Positions 1 through 8,329 of a DNA stretch of 64,000 nt are shown here, one piece after another. Source of the stretch: SAR202 cluster bacterium (GTDB lineage: Bacteria; Chloroflexota; Dehalococcoidia; Lucifugimonadales; Lucifugimonadaceae); the NCBI GenBank assembly GCA_009392215.1, contig VFGZ01000041.1:1-64000 (forward strand), written 5' to 3'. Each line of letters starts with the position of its first letter. Position 1 is the first letter of the stretch. Both the position numbers and the translations under genes were made by a program. The notes beneath the pieces are model-generated. The model was not told where the DNA came from. It did no database searches and saw only the letters and a program-made list of their open reading frames with translations.

Positions 1-48
1 AACGGCTACATACAGGCGATGATTGAGGCTGTCAGCAAGCAAGGATGA
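1..48 (+). CDS. C-terminal end of a truncated gene, possibly a Gfo/Idh/MocA oxidoreductase
   Basis: An open frame enters from the left edge and ends at TGA (46-48), giving 15 residues ending in EAVSKQG. The pattern of a hydrophobic helix followed by EAV.. and a short basic tail resembles the last helix of Gfo/Idh/MocA dehydrogenases; the complete family member at 1141-2148 ends in a comparable helix. Fifteen residues cannot prove a family, so the identity is only a suggestion. Confidence 0.3.
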   Translation, partial: NGYIQAMIEAVSKQG

Positions 49-156
49 TGCGTGATTTACGCTTTCATCAGACATCAACGGTAAGCAACAGGTTAAAAGT
101 TACAAGTCGATAAGCAATGCAGAGGTCCGTGATATTATCCGAACATATAGTGATGT

Positions 157-936
157 TTAGGCTTCACATGCGTAACGGGCAATCTCTTTTTCACCGGCTT
201 CTAGGCTGCCCACATAATCAACCAGAATAATATCCACTGTATTTTCTACTGCGCTTCCCAGACCGCAGGATATTGATTTGAATGTCTGTGCAAATCCTTC
301 TAATGCAAGTCCGTCCTGAGATGGGAATCGTAACTCCAATCTGTCAGGACCGTAGATTATTTGCGATTCAAAATTGGTGTTAGCAGTAATTAGTTCAATC
401 CCTATCAGATAATTCATTATCTTCAGAGCTTCTTCTTGATCAACTGGTGTCAAATGGAAGAAATGGTTGTTACCGAAAACGATGTTTTTACCAATTGAGT
501 TTGAATTGCATGGACTTGCATATCTTTGTAGCACTTTGTCAAAATTATTATCTTCTGTTATCACATATGTTAGATTTTTATTAGGTAAAGCATATTTGTT
601 CTGGAAACACGCCAGTTCCATAAACCTTTGATCATCGAAAGATCGGAATGTAAAGTCCGCTTGTTCGTCAGAAGTATTGATTTTTGCTCCAGCGCGGATT
701 TCATAGGCTCCAGATTCTTGCCTTAGCTGGATCGTAACCTTGGATTCGTCTGTGAAATAGTTATTTTTTACGTAAAGATCTACCACTTTTTGAGCCTGCT
801 CTTGAGTGACCGGCGACAGATAAATGACAGCATTGTCGTGATAGCTAAGCTGTTCGTAGGAAACTTCAGAGGTGCAGCCAATTACCAGTATTGTACTGAG
901 CAGAATCGGTATCACATAGAACATTCTCTTGGGCAT
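157..936 (-). CDS. Lipoprotein with two internal repeats, function unknown
   Basis: 259 aa. The N-terminus is a lipoprotein signal peptide: basic MPKR, a hydrophobic stretch to about residue 20, then lipobox V-I-G-C with the lipidated Cys at 21, so the mature protein should be membrane-anchored outside the cytoplasm. The rest is an internal duplication. Residues about 37-142 and 158-257 both begin with (Y/H)L(S/T)PV(T/D)QE.A.K and both end in RYA, suggesting two copies of one roughly 100-residue alpha/beta domain resembling SecDF-P1/periplasmic head-type folds in outline only. The start is supported by a strong GGAGG five bases upstream of ATG. It stands alone, divergent from the oxidoreductase at 1141. 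I do not recognise the family. Confidence 0.8.
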   Translation of the reverse strand: MPKRMFYVIPILLSTILVIGCTSEVSYEQLSYHDNAVIYLSPVTQEQAQKVVDLYVKNNYFTDESKVTIQLRQESGAYEIRAGAKINTSDEQADFTFRSFDDQRFMELACFQNKYALPNKNLTYVITEDNNFDKVLQRYASPCNSNSIGKNIVFGNNHFFHLTPVDQEEALKIMNYLIGIELITANTNFESQIIYGPDRLELRFPSQDGLALEGFAQTFKSISCGLGSAVENTVDIILVDYVGSLEAGEKEIARYACEA

Positions 937-1006
937 CTAACCTCCCATCGCCCCGCCCGGGGTAACACGTACTTTTAATTCAATTTTCTATGTTTGAGCG
1001 TAAGCA

Positions 1007-1041
1007 AACTACTTCAACAGATCAAGAGCTAGAAAGTAGTT
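1007..1041. promoter_or_regulatory. 8-bp inverted repeat in the divergent intergenic region
   Basis: AACTACTT at 1007-1014 and AAGTAGTT at 1034-1041 are perfect inverted repeats separated by 19 bases. They lie between the divergent lipoprotein and Gfo/Idh/MocA genes, about 70 and 100 bases from the two start codons. This could be a two-half-site operator or a weak stem-loop. No -10/-35 pair is convincing nearby. Confidence 0.25.
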
Positions 1042-1140
1042 GAATTTTCAAGTTTCGTTTTGCGTTGTCGTTATCATTAGCAATCACGTTAATTTGCTAC
1101 TTAGGCCCTAATCCACCAGCTTTCTTGTCGGAGATAACGC

Positions 1141-2148
1141 ATGGTCCCCCATATTGTTCGCTACGGATTGCTTTCTACCGCACAGATTGGACTCAACGCC
1201 CATCTGCCCGCATCAAGAGAATCTGAAGCATCCGAGATTGTTTCTATATCATCTCGGACGGTTGAAAAAGCTAAACAAGCAGCGGAAAGGCACGATATTG
1301 ACAGGTGGTATGGATCTTACGAAGAGCAACTGTTGGATCCAGGCGTCGATGCAGTTATAAACGCCCTTCCAAACAGCATGCATTGTGAGTGGACTGTTAA
1401 AGCGGCTGAAGCCGGTAAGCATGTTTTATGTGAAAAGCCGTTGGCTGTTTCTGCCGCAGAGTGTCAACGTATGATCGATGCGGCGAATGCAAATAATGTT
1501 GTGTTGGTTGAAGCATTCACCCACCGTTGGAATCCTCATATGCGAAAAGCACGTCAACTGGTAGCCGAAGGGGCGATTGGCGAGATTCAAACGGTTGACA
1601 GCGCGCTTTGCTTTAATGTTATTGAACCTGAAGGCAATATTCGATTTTCCAAAGCGTTGGCGGGTGGAGCTCTCAGGGATGCGGGGAGTTACGCTGTATA
1701 CGCGATTAGGTTTGTCATGTCTGCAGAACCAACAAATGTCATTGGGTACTCCCATGACTCAGGGAACTGGGGGATCGATACGACCTTTGCGGGAACAATG
1801 AAATTTAGTAATGGCGCAATCGGGAATATAACTACTAATATGCAGCAGCCATTTCGTTGTTTCATCACAATTCACGGTTCATATGGACGAATAGAAATTC
1901 CTAATATGTTTGACGACTCGGGACCTATCGTGATCAAAAAAGGTGACGGGCGAACCAGTCAAGACGACCAAGTGATCGCTGTTCAGGCACCGAATAGATT
2001 CCTTGTCCAGTTGGACGAGTTTACCCGGTGTGTTCTTGGTGCAAAGAAACCTGAGTTTCCGGCGGAAGACGGTCTTGCTAATACGGCTGTTTTGGAGGCT
2101 TTTTACCAATCGGCGAATTCAGGCGCTTCCGTTTCGCTTGCTATTTGA
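1141..2148 (+). CDS. Gfo/Idh/MocA family NAD(P)-dependent oxidoreductase
   Basis: 335 aa, the usual length for this cytoplasmic sugar/polyol dehydrogenase family. The N-terminal Rossmann half (about 1-120) starts YGLLSTAQIG and carries the family hallmark GKHVLCEKPLA near residue 98, where the EKP lysine lies at the active site. The C-terminal half contains EAFTHRWNPH and the beta-sheet domain typical of D-xylose 1-dehydrogenase/trans-1,2-dihydrobenzenediol dehydrogenase relatives. The start ATG has CGGAG eight bases upstream. It precedes an HpcH/HpaI aldolase by about 140 bases in the same direction, so a role in sugar or sugar-acid oxidation is plausible. The substrate cannot be read from sequence. 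Confidence 0.9.
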   Translation: MVPHIVRYGLLSTAQIGLNAHLPASRESEASEIVSISSRTVEKAKQAAERHDIDRWYGSYEEQLLDPGVDAVINALPNSMHCEWTVKAAEAGKHVLCEKPLAVSAAECQRMIDAANANNVVLVEAFTHRWNPHMRKARQLVAEGAIGEIQTVDSALCFNVIEPEGNIRFSKALAGGALRDAGSYAVYAIRFVMSAEPTNVIGYSHDSGNWGIDTTFAGTMKFSNGAIGNITTNMQQPFRCFITIHGSYGRIEIPNMFDDSGPIVIKKGDGRTSQDDQVIAVQAPNRFLVQLDEFTRCVLGAKKPEFPAEDGLANTAVLEAFYQSANSGASVSLAI

Positions 2149-2289
2149 ATAACTCCGTCACTATAAGTTTTGATTTGTTGTGGTGATGTACTTCATGCCG
2201 CTTATTGATAGTTACCGACAGGGTGATCGGATGTAAGATGCGCCGGATGTATATATTCCAACACTACAATTCATCAGAGATTTTTAATT

Positions 2290-3060
2290 ATGTATCCAAG
2301 TGATGTTCGACAGAAACTAGCATCTGGAAACCCAGTTCTCGGCACAAGCATGTTTACCAGAGAGCCGTTTGTAGCTCAATCGATTTACCAGACTGGGGCT
2401 GATTGGGTATGGATTGACCAGGAACATCAGCCGGTGGGCACCGAGTCGGTCGGAACTATATGTGTCCAAGGTCGTGAAAATGGTAGCGCCCCAGTCATAC
2501 GTGTTCCTTATAACAATCCCGGTGATATTAAGAAGGCCTATGACGTGGGAGCTGTGGGCGTGATGGTTCCTCAAGTGGATACGCCTGAAGATGCCAAGAA
2601 TGCTGTGAAATGGGCGAAATACCCTCCAGTTGGCCAGCGAGGTATAGCTCCTTTTTTCGCTGGATATTTGGGCGTCTCTGCTCAGGACATTATCGATAAT
2701 GCGAACGATGAGACAATTCTTATGCTGCAAATGGAGAGCGTAGAAGCTTACGAAAACCTTGATGAGATCCTTGCGGTTCCAGGATACGAAGTGTTACTCG
2801 TTGGTCCTACCGATCTATCTGCATCTTTAGGGGTTAACGGCGATATCCATAATTCAAAGGTGGAGAACATAATGGCTGACGTTGCCCAAAGAAGCAAAGG
2901 TAGCGGTAAGTTTCTTTCTACAACGTTTGCGGATGTTGAAGATTGCCGTAGGTGGATAGGTGAGGGTTATCAGATGATGAATGTTTCTAGCACCCTTGCT
3001 TTGGGAACCATCAAAACGAAGCAGATATTTAGTGAGTTAAGAGAACAATTCAAAGTCTAA
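2290..3060 (+). CDS. HpcH/HpaI family class II aldolase
   Basis: 256 aa, the full family length. These metal-dependent aldolases cleave 2-keto-3-deoxy (or 4-hydroxy-2-keto) acids to pyruvate and an aldehyde. Visible motifs are WIDQEHQPVG with the catalytic His near residue 45, PVIRVPYNN with the catalytic Arg, GAVGVMVPQVDTPEDA, QMESVEAYEN supplying the metal-binding Glu, and LVGPTDLSASLG supplying the metal-binding Asp. All key residues are present, unlike the divergent paralogue at 6347. Neighbours are a Gfo/Idh/MocA dehydrogenase upstream and a small membrane protein 52 bases downstream. The exact substrate (2-keto-3-deoxyrhamnonate, heptenedioate or other) is not determined. Confidence 0.9.
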   Translation: MYPSDVRQKLASGNPVLGTSMFTREPFVAQSIYQTGADWVWIDQEHQPVGTESVGTICVQGRENGSAPVIRVPYNNPGDIKKAYDVGAVGVMVPQVDTPEDAKNAVKWAKYPPVGQRGIAPFFAGYLGVSAQDIIDNANDETILMLQMESVEAYENLDEILAVPGYEVLLVGPTDLSASLGVNGDIHNSKVENIMADVAQRSKGSGKFLSTTFADVEDCRRWIGEGYQMMNVSSTLALGTIKTKQIFSELREQFKV

Positions 3061-3112
3061 TTTTGTCTAGGCAATGTTCAATTGCCATTTCATCAGCGCA
3101 GGAGGTTAACGA

Positions 3113-3760
3113 ATGCTAACGATATCAGCTAATAAACTTGGAGGAATTTGCCTGATCATCGGGCCCCTGGGGGCAACAATATTTTTTATATTGCTGACCA
3201 TGGTTTTCGGAGATTCCAATATTGAGCCAACGGAATTTTCAAAAACAGCTGTCGATATAGCCGGTAGAACATCACTCGAAACTTTAATTGCTTTGCTCCC
3301 CCCGATTTTTCTTGTTCTGACTTTGTATGGATTATCAGTACTTCGATCAGATATGAATAGCGGTGACGCGGTGTGGGGTTTAGCGCAAATGATGTTTGCC
3401 GTGGGTGTTTTTTCCTTCGTTGTCGCATCCGCATTAACTAAACCCCTGGAATTTGGGCTTGATTTGTCTAATGGAGAAACGATGGCTGCCCTAAACGGAG
3501 CGGTCAGTAGCTATGGGGGATTGTTATTTACGGTCGGGACAATATTGATAGCACTGGTTTATGCTTCAAATAAAGAAGGTGGTTTAAAAATCGGCGCCTA
3601 CATAGTTGCACTGGTGTTTTTAGTTAGTTTGGTGGTGCAGGTAATCAGTTGGATAGATACCAGCGTTTGGTCGCTCACCGCTAGTGTGGCCGGTATTTCA
3701 TATATTGTCGTATCTGTATGGAATGTTTTCGTGGGCAGAGATCTACTGAAAAAAGCGTAA
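3113..3760 (+). CDS. Six-helix integral membrane protein, function unknown
   Basis: 215 aa and strongly hydrophobic, with about six predicted transmembrane segments (roughly residues 8-32, 58-82, 90-115, 128-150, 160-182 and 187-210). A very good ribosome site AGGAGG lies just upstream of the ATG. The overall look, an N-terminal LGGICLIIGPLGA and a short C-terminal basic tail, is reminiscent of DUF4386-type proteins, but I cannot assign it firmly. No catalytic motif is visible. It is followed by a rho-independent terminator, so it closes the plus-strand unit starting at 1141. Confidence 0.75.
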   Translation: MLTISANKLGGICLIIGPLGATIFFILLTMVFGDSNIEPTEFSKTAVDIAGRTSLETLIALLPPIFLVLTLYGLSVLRSDMNSGDAVWGLAQMMFAVGVFSFVVASALTKPLEFGLDLSNGETMAALNGAVSSYGGLLFTVGTILIALVYASNKEGGLKIGAYIVALVFLVSLVVQVISWIDTSVWSLTASVAGISYIVVSVWNVFVGRDLLKKA

Positions 3761-3787
3761 TTCTTTTTTCAGTTAGTAATGGTGAAT

Positions 3788-3824
3788 AAAAAAGCCGAGG
3801 CCAAATAAGTGTCTCGGTTTTTTT
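3788..3824. terminator. Bidirectional rho-independent terminator
   Basis: Arms AAAAAAGCCGAG (3788-3799) and CTCGGTTTTTTT (3813-3824) pair over 12 positions with one G-T wobble around a 13-base loop, ending in a T tract on the plus strand and an equivalent tract on the minus strand. It sits between the convergent membrane protein and alcohol dehydrogenase genes and can serve both. Confidence 0.85.
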
Positions 3825-3883
3825 ATTTGGCAGTTAGTGATAGGTTAGTAAGTAAGTATTCTTTCCAGCGGGTATCTTTCAAA

Positions 3884-4999
3884 TTACATGCGCAGTGCAA
3901 CTCGCTGAGCTTGCGTTCCTTGTTCTTTTCCGTGCCACTCTGCAAATTCGAAAGCTTCGTTGATCTTTTCCAGTGGGAAGTGATCTGAAACAACATCCAT
4001 CAACTGATATTCATTCTTGGTTTTTACAAGAAACTGTAAAGCTGCTTCGATTATCCAGGGGTTGTAGTGGACTGTTCCAATCCATTTGGTTTGATTCCCG
4101 ATTATCTTGCCAGCCGGAATGTCCAGCCTGCCTCCTCCGATGTTTCCAATGTCGAGGTAGGTTCCGTTGATCCGTACCATGTCGAGCCCTTCGTAAGTAG
4201 CCGCAGCGACTCCAACCACCTCTACTACGATGTCAGCGCCTATACCATGCGTGAGTTCGCGAACACGCTCAACTCGTGATTCTGCCGTTTTGTACTCTGA
4301 CATAGATATCGTGGACGTAGCGCCGCATTTCATTGCACGGTCTAGCCGGTGTTGCTGTCCGTCAATCACTATTACCTGGCTTGCTCCTCGTTCAGCAGCG
4401 ATAGCTGTAGCGTAAATGCCTAAGCCCCCTGCACCTTGGATAACGACTGTATCTCCAAATGCGACACCTACGCGTTCCAGTCCGAACAAAACTTGAGCTA
4501 GGGCGCAATTGACTGCTGGCACTGCCTCGCTTGGAAGTTCATCAGGAACCTTGTATGCATAGTGTCCAGGTTCAAGATAAAAATATTCTGCCATTCCTCC
4601 GTTGCAGTATGGGTATTCGTCTAATCCAACCATGTTTCGTCTTTGCCTGAATGTACAGGCGTGATGTTCACCACGAATGCAGTGATAGCAACGGTGGCAT
4701 GGGAAGAAAAACGGAAATGCAACTCTGTCACCTTCATTTAACGAACGCCGAAGGGAGTCTGTGTTGATTCCTTTTCCCAGCGAATGGACAATGCCAGTGA
4801 ACTCGTGCCCGAGTACGCGTCGTTTGGATAAGGGTGGTCCATCTCCATCACCTCGCCAACCATGCAGGTCTGATCCGCAAATTACGGCATCAGTGTTTTT
4901 GATCAATATCCCACCTGGTTCAATTTCTGGCGTGGGAAGTGATTCCAACTCAAATGGTTTTCCCGGTTCTGTAAAGACTGTTGTAAGGCCTTTGGGCAT
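3884..4999 (-). CDS. Zinc-dependent medium-chain alcohol dehydrogenase
   Basis: 371 aa MDR-superfamily enzyme. The catalytic zinc site is indicated by AVICGSDLHGWRG (Cys near residue 41) and VLGHEFTG (His-Glu near 65). The structural zinc loop CHRCYHCIRGEHHAC has the four canonical cysteines (CxxCxxCx7C). The Rossmann segment VIQGAGGLGIYA follows near residue 190. The gene is divergent from the malate/lactate dehydrogenase family gene at 5250, with about 250 bases between them in which I see no clear operator. A CGGAGA ribosome site precedes the ATG. Likely role: NAD(P)-dependent oxidation of an alcohol or polyol in the local catabolic set; substrate unknown. Confidence 0.9.
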   Translation of the reverse strand: MPKGLTTVFTEPGKPFELESLPTPEIEPGGILIKNTDAVICGSDLHGWRGDGDGPPLSKRRVLGHEFTGIVHSLGKGINTDSLRRSLNEGDRVAFPFFFPCHRCYHCIRGEHHACTFRQRRNMVGLDEYPYCNGGMAEYFYLEPGHYAYKVPDELPSEAVPAVNCALAQVLFGLERVGVAFGDTVVIQGAGGLGIYATAIAAERGASQVIVIDGQQHRLDRAMKCGATSTISMSEYKTAESRVERVRELTHGIGADIVVEVVGVAAATYEGLDMVRINGTYLDIGNIGGGRLDIPAGKIIGNQTKWIGTVHYNPWIIEAALQFLVKTKNEYQLMDVVSDHFPLEKINEAFEFAEWHGKEQGTQAQRVALRM

Positions 5000-5249
5000 C
5001 TGAAATTCTCCGTGTGACAGGGTATGCGACCTAGGTCCATTCCTGCAGTGGCAATGATGTTTTCGGTTTGTTACTAGATAGCAGATCTATTACAACTGCA
5101 CTGAAATATCGAAACGCAATGTAACCCTAATGGACCCCGATCGTCTACAAAGGGGATGTATACTCCGTCCGTTTTATTGATCCATCATTAACAATTTTGG
5201 TGATTTGTCACCGGTTATGTTGAACAAATTTTAGAAAGGGCACAAAGTT

Positions 5250-6332
5250 TTGCTTGAACGTTTTCACGTACCTAGCGATGAGGCCATCCATGTTAATAAA
5301 CAAGATATGCATGCGACGGTGGTTGATATCTTTTTGAAGATGGGTATGCCCCCTGATGAAGCTGAAGTAGCGTCAGATGTTCTTGTTTATGCGGATATTA
5401 GAGGCATCGAGACTCACGGCGTTTCTAATATGTTGCGCAACTATGTTAAATCTTTTGGGGAAGGCGGGATTAACCCGACGCCTAATCCGAAAATTGTCCG
5501 TGAGATGCCGGCTGCAGCTACTTTGGATTGTGACGGCGGACATGGTTTGGTGGTTGGTCCAATGGCGATGGAAATGGCGATTGAACGCGCCAAGGTTTAT
5601 GGAATTGGGACGATTACCGCGAATAATGGACGTCACTTTGGTGCGGCCGCCTATCATGCTGCGATGGCGATTGACCATGACATGATTGGATTGGCCATGA
5701 CCTCGGGCGGAATGAGTGTAGTTCCTGTGGACGGATCCAAGCCGATGTTTGGGTTGAACCCAATAGCAATCGCGATTCCGACCCGGCATGAAGCTCCTTT
5801 TATATTTGATGCTTCTATGAGTTCGGTAGCTGGCAATAAGATTGTATTGGCAAAACGGTTGGGTGTTCCAGTAGCACCGGGATGGATTACCGGGGAGGAC
5901 GGCGTCCCGATTACTGAAGAGAGTGAAGTTCCAGAAAATTACTTCATGCTTCCGTCTGGTGGAACTCGTGAGAATGGCTCACACAAAGGATCTAGCCTTG
6001 GCATCTGGGTCGAGATAATGTGTGGCTTGCTAGGAGCGACTGGGGCTGGTCCGAATCGTCAGGGGGCAGCGGCGCACCATTTCATCGCCTATAACATTGA
6101 GGCGTTTACCGACCTTGAGAGCTTCAAGGACGATATGGATACTTACATGAAAGAGATACGCGAAACCCCACCTATTCCAGGAGCTGATCGAGTTCTTTAT
6201 GCTGGGTTGCCCGAGCATGAGGAAGAAATCGAGCGTAATGAAAACGGGATTCCTTACCACCCTGAAGTTATCGACTGGTTTCGAGGCATAACTGGTGAAT
6301 TGAATATTGATTGGCGTCTGACAAGTGATTGA
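5250..6332 (+). CDS. Malate/L-lactate dehydrogenase family (Ldh_2) oxidoreductase
   Basis: 360 aa, family-typical length. These NAD(P)H enzymes (YlbC/ureidoglycolate/sulfolactate dehydrogenase type) use a fold unrelated to classical LDH. Diagnostic segments are ADIRGIETHGVSNMLRNY, which holds the conserved catalytic His near residue 57, the nucleotide-binding NNGRHFGAAAYHA, and MTSGGMSVVPVDGSKPMFGLNP. The reading starts at TTG with AGAAAGGG nine bases upstream; an internal ATG at residue 21 is a weaker alternative. It is followed 14 bases later by an HpcH/HpaI-like gene and then an SDR, suggesting a three-gene operon that oxidises a 2-hydroxyacid. Confidence 0.9.
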   Translation: MLERFHVPSDEAIHVNKQDMHATVVDIFLKMGMPPDEAEVASDVLVYADIRGIETHGVSNMLRNYVKSFGEGGINPTPNPKIVREMPAAATLDCDGGHGLVVGPMAMEMAIERAKVYGIGTITANNGRHFGAAAYHAAMAIDHDMIGLAMTSGGMSVVPVDGSKPMFGLNPIAIAIPTRHEAPFIFDASMSSVAGNKIVLAKRLGVPVAPGWITGEDGVPITEESEVPENYFMLPSGGTRENGSHKGSSLGIWVEIMCGLLGATGAGPNRQGAAAHHFIAYNIEAFTDLESFKDDMDTYMKEIRETPPIPGADRVLYAGLPEHEEEIERNENGIPYHPEVIDWFRGITGELNIDWRLTSD

Positions 6333-6346
6333 ATCAGGAGTTTGAA

Positions 6347-7237
6347 ATGGCTAAACGGATCAACAAATGTATTGAGTTACTCGAACAGGGTCAGCCGTAT
6401 TACACGACGCATCCCTCTGAGTTGAGTTACGAAGCTGGATTGGAGGATTCGCAGACCTGGGCTGATATGCTGATGATGGATTTTGAGCATCATCCCTTTG
6501 ACACTGTGGGATTGACCAATTACATGCGTGGCCTGAAAGATGGTGGACCTACTCCAAGTGGGCATCCCACTCCTACTGTTTTATGCACGCTGCCATCAAA
6601 CGCTATTTCACCTGAAGAAGTACGGTACAACGCCTGGCAAGCCCGCCATGTATTGAGCGCAGGCGTCCATGGAATACTTCACACTCATACAAGGACTGCT
6701 GAATCAGTCAAGGCATTTGTGCAGATTACTCGATACCCGTTCCAGTCTTTGGGTCGAGACGTAATAGGTGAAGGCCTGCGCGGAGCAGGAGGGCAAAGGC
6801 CGGCGAATGATATATGGGGTTTAACTGGTCCCGAATATGCCAAGGTTGCAGATCCGTGGCCTCTTAACCCGAAGGGTGAGTTAATCTTAGGATTGAAGAT
6901 CGAAGATCGTCACTGTCTCGCAAATGTCGATGATATAGCGGCGGTACCTGGAATTGCTTTTGCCGAATGGGGCCCTGGAGATATGGGAATGTCGTTCATG
7001 GATCCAGATGCTCACGACCCTCCGTATCCTGAAGTTATGAACGACGCTCGTAACAAAATCAAGGGAGCATTGGACAAGAACGGTATCGGTTTCTATTCCA
7101 GTTGGGCAGATGATGATATGACCATGGAGCAGCGCGTCGACTACTCCATAGATGTTTTGGGTGTAAAGATGATGGGTGCGACTAAGGAGTGGGCAGAATA
7201 TGGTCGTAAAAAGACTGGTCGTACAATGCCGGTTTAG
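6347..7237 (+). CDS. Divergent HpcH/HpaI-like aldolase/citrate-lyase family protein
   Basis: 296 aa. I chose the ATG at 6347 because AGGAG sits six bases upstream; an in-frame TTG at 6329 overlaps the previous gene and lacks such a site. The TIM-barrel motifs are recognisable: MMDFEHHPFD (catalytic His), LGLKIEDRHC (metal Glu) and WGPGDMGMSF (metal Asp). The usual V-R-V-P segment carrying the catalytic Arg reads VLCTLPSNA here, so that Arg is missing. The protein is also about 40 residues longer than the family norm. It probably acts on a related keto-acid or acyl substrate but may have altered chemistry. It lies in an apparent operon with the Ldh_2 enzyme. Confidence 0.8.
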   Translation: MAKRINKCIELLEQGQPYYTTHPSELSYEAGLEDSQTWADMLMMDFEHHPFDTVGLTNYMRGLKDGGPTPSGHPTPTVLCTLPSNAISPEEVRYNAWQARHVLSAGVHGILHTHTRTAESVKAFVQITRYPFQSLGRDVIGEGLRGAGGQRPANDIWGLTGPEYAKVADPWPLNPKGELILGLKIEDRHCLANVDDIAAVPGIAFAEWGPGDMGMSFMDPDAHDPPYPEVMNDARNKIKGALDKNGIGFYSSWADDDMTMEQRVDYSIDVLGVKMMGATKEWAEYGRKKTGRTMPV

Positions 7238-7271
7238 ATGAATTGATGATTTAAGAAAAACTGTAGATTAT

Positions 7272-7297
7272 GTCGAGCTCGTTACTACGAGCTCGAC
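7272..7297. other. Perfect 11-bp stem-loop between operon genes
   Basis: GTCGAGCTCGT (7272-7282) pairs perfectly with ACGAGCTCGAC (7287-7297) across a four-base TACT loop. No T tract follows, so it is not a standard rho-independent terminator. It lies in the 111-base gap between the HpcH-like and SDR genes and could stabilise an upstream mRNA 3' end or bind a dimeric regulator. Confidence 0.6.
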
Positions 7298-7348
7298 TCG
7301 CGTACTACCGTGTTAGCAGAGAGTTCTAATTGTTTAGGAAATAAAGAG

Positions 7349-8296
7349 ATGAAAGTATTGGTAACTGGTGGTTCGGGTATTGTTGGCCACTACGTAATTG
7401 ACGAACTGTATAAGTTGGGTCACGAGGTCATTAATGCTGATAAATTTCGGATGACAAGTAATCTCGGTCATAGTGGTACTACCGGACAGCTTGCTAGTGC
7501 TGATACCGCTATCGAAATGCGAAAAAGTTGGGAACAGAGTCCTACATTTTTTGAAGTCGAGATATCTGACTACGGTCAGGTAATCTCGGCTATGGATGGA
7601 TGTGATGGGGTCATTTCACTTGCATCTCGTCCTAGTGCAGCACATTATGTTGAGGAAGATGTGGTGCGTACCAACACGATGTCTATGTGGAATGTATGTC
7701 GAGCTGCCGAACAACTCAAGGTACAACGCGTAGCCTTAGGTTCTTCATATAACGCTGTTGGTGCTATGGGGACTGCGGCACGTTGGGAACCAAATGAAGT
7801 TAAGCCGCCCGAGTATTTTCCGTTGGATCAGGATGTTTATACCAGATCTGAGGACCCTTACTCGATCGCTAAGTGGTTAGGCGAAGAGATCGGTGAAGCT
7901 TTCTCTCGTCGCTCTCCGTGGATGGCTATAGCGAGCATGCGGTTTAATGGCATGTGGGATGATGGGTACTTTAAGTATTTACGAGCGAATCCAATCAGTG
8001 ATCCGTGGGTTCGTTGTCAAGGATTCTGGACTTATTTACATATACGAGATGCCGCCCGAGCATGTGTTAAGGCGGTGGTCAATGAAAATTGGAATGGTCA
8101 TCATAGATTTTTCCTAAATGCTAAAGATACGATGCTTAACGTCCCAACAATGGAGGCCATCAAAACCGTATATCCTCATGTTCCACTGAAAAAAGAATTT
8201 GAGGATTTTGAAGCCCCCATTTCAACACAGAACGTTAAAGAAATAATCGGTTGGGAGCCCCTGTATTCATGGCGAGACGAAGCATTCAAATCGTAG
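7349..8296 (+). CDS. Extended SDR family NAD-dependent epimerase/dehydratase
   Basis: 315 aa from the ATG at 7349, which is preceded by AGGA and AAAGAG and begins the typical beta-strand MKVLVTGGSGIVG. An upstream in-frame start would add an unstructured dozen residues and is less likely. The nucleotide-binding GxxGxxG motif is intact and the catalytic YSIAK (YxxxK) lies near residue 180. These enzymes epimerise, dehydrate or oxidise sugars and sugar acids (for example uronate dehydrogenases). It follows the Ldh_2/HpcH pair after a strong hairpin. The substrate is not apparent. Confidence 0.88.
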   Translation: MKVLVTGGSGIVGHYVIDELYKLGHEVINADKFRMTSNLGHSGTTGQLASADTAIEMRKSWEQSPTFFEVEISDYGQVISAMDGCDGVISLASRPSAAHYVEEDVVRTNTMSMWNVCRAAEQLKVQRVALGSSYNAVGAMGTAARWEPNEVKPPEYFPLDQDVYTRSEDPYSIAKWLGEEIGEAFSRRSPWMAIASMRFNGMWDDGYFKYLRANPISDPWVRCQGFWTYLHIRDAARACVKAVVNENWNGHHRFFLNAKDTMLNVPTMEAIKTVYPHVPLKKEFEDFEAPISTQNVKEIIGWEPLYSWRDEAFKS

Positions 8297-8329
8297 GGGT
8301 CAGGAACAGCCTGGTCGGAAACTAATTGT

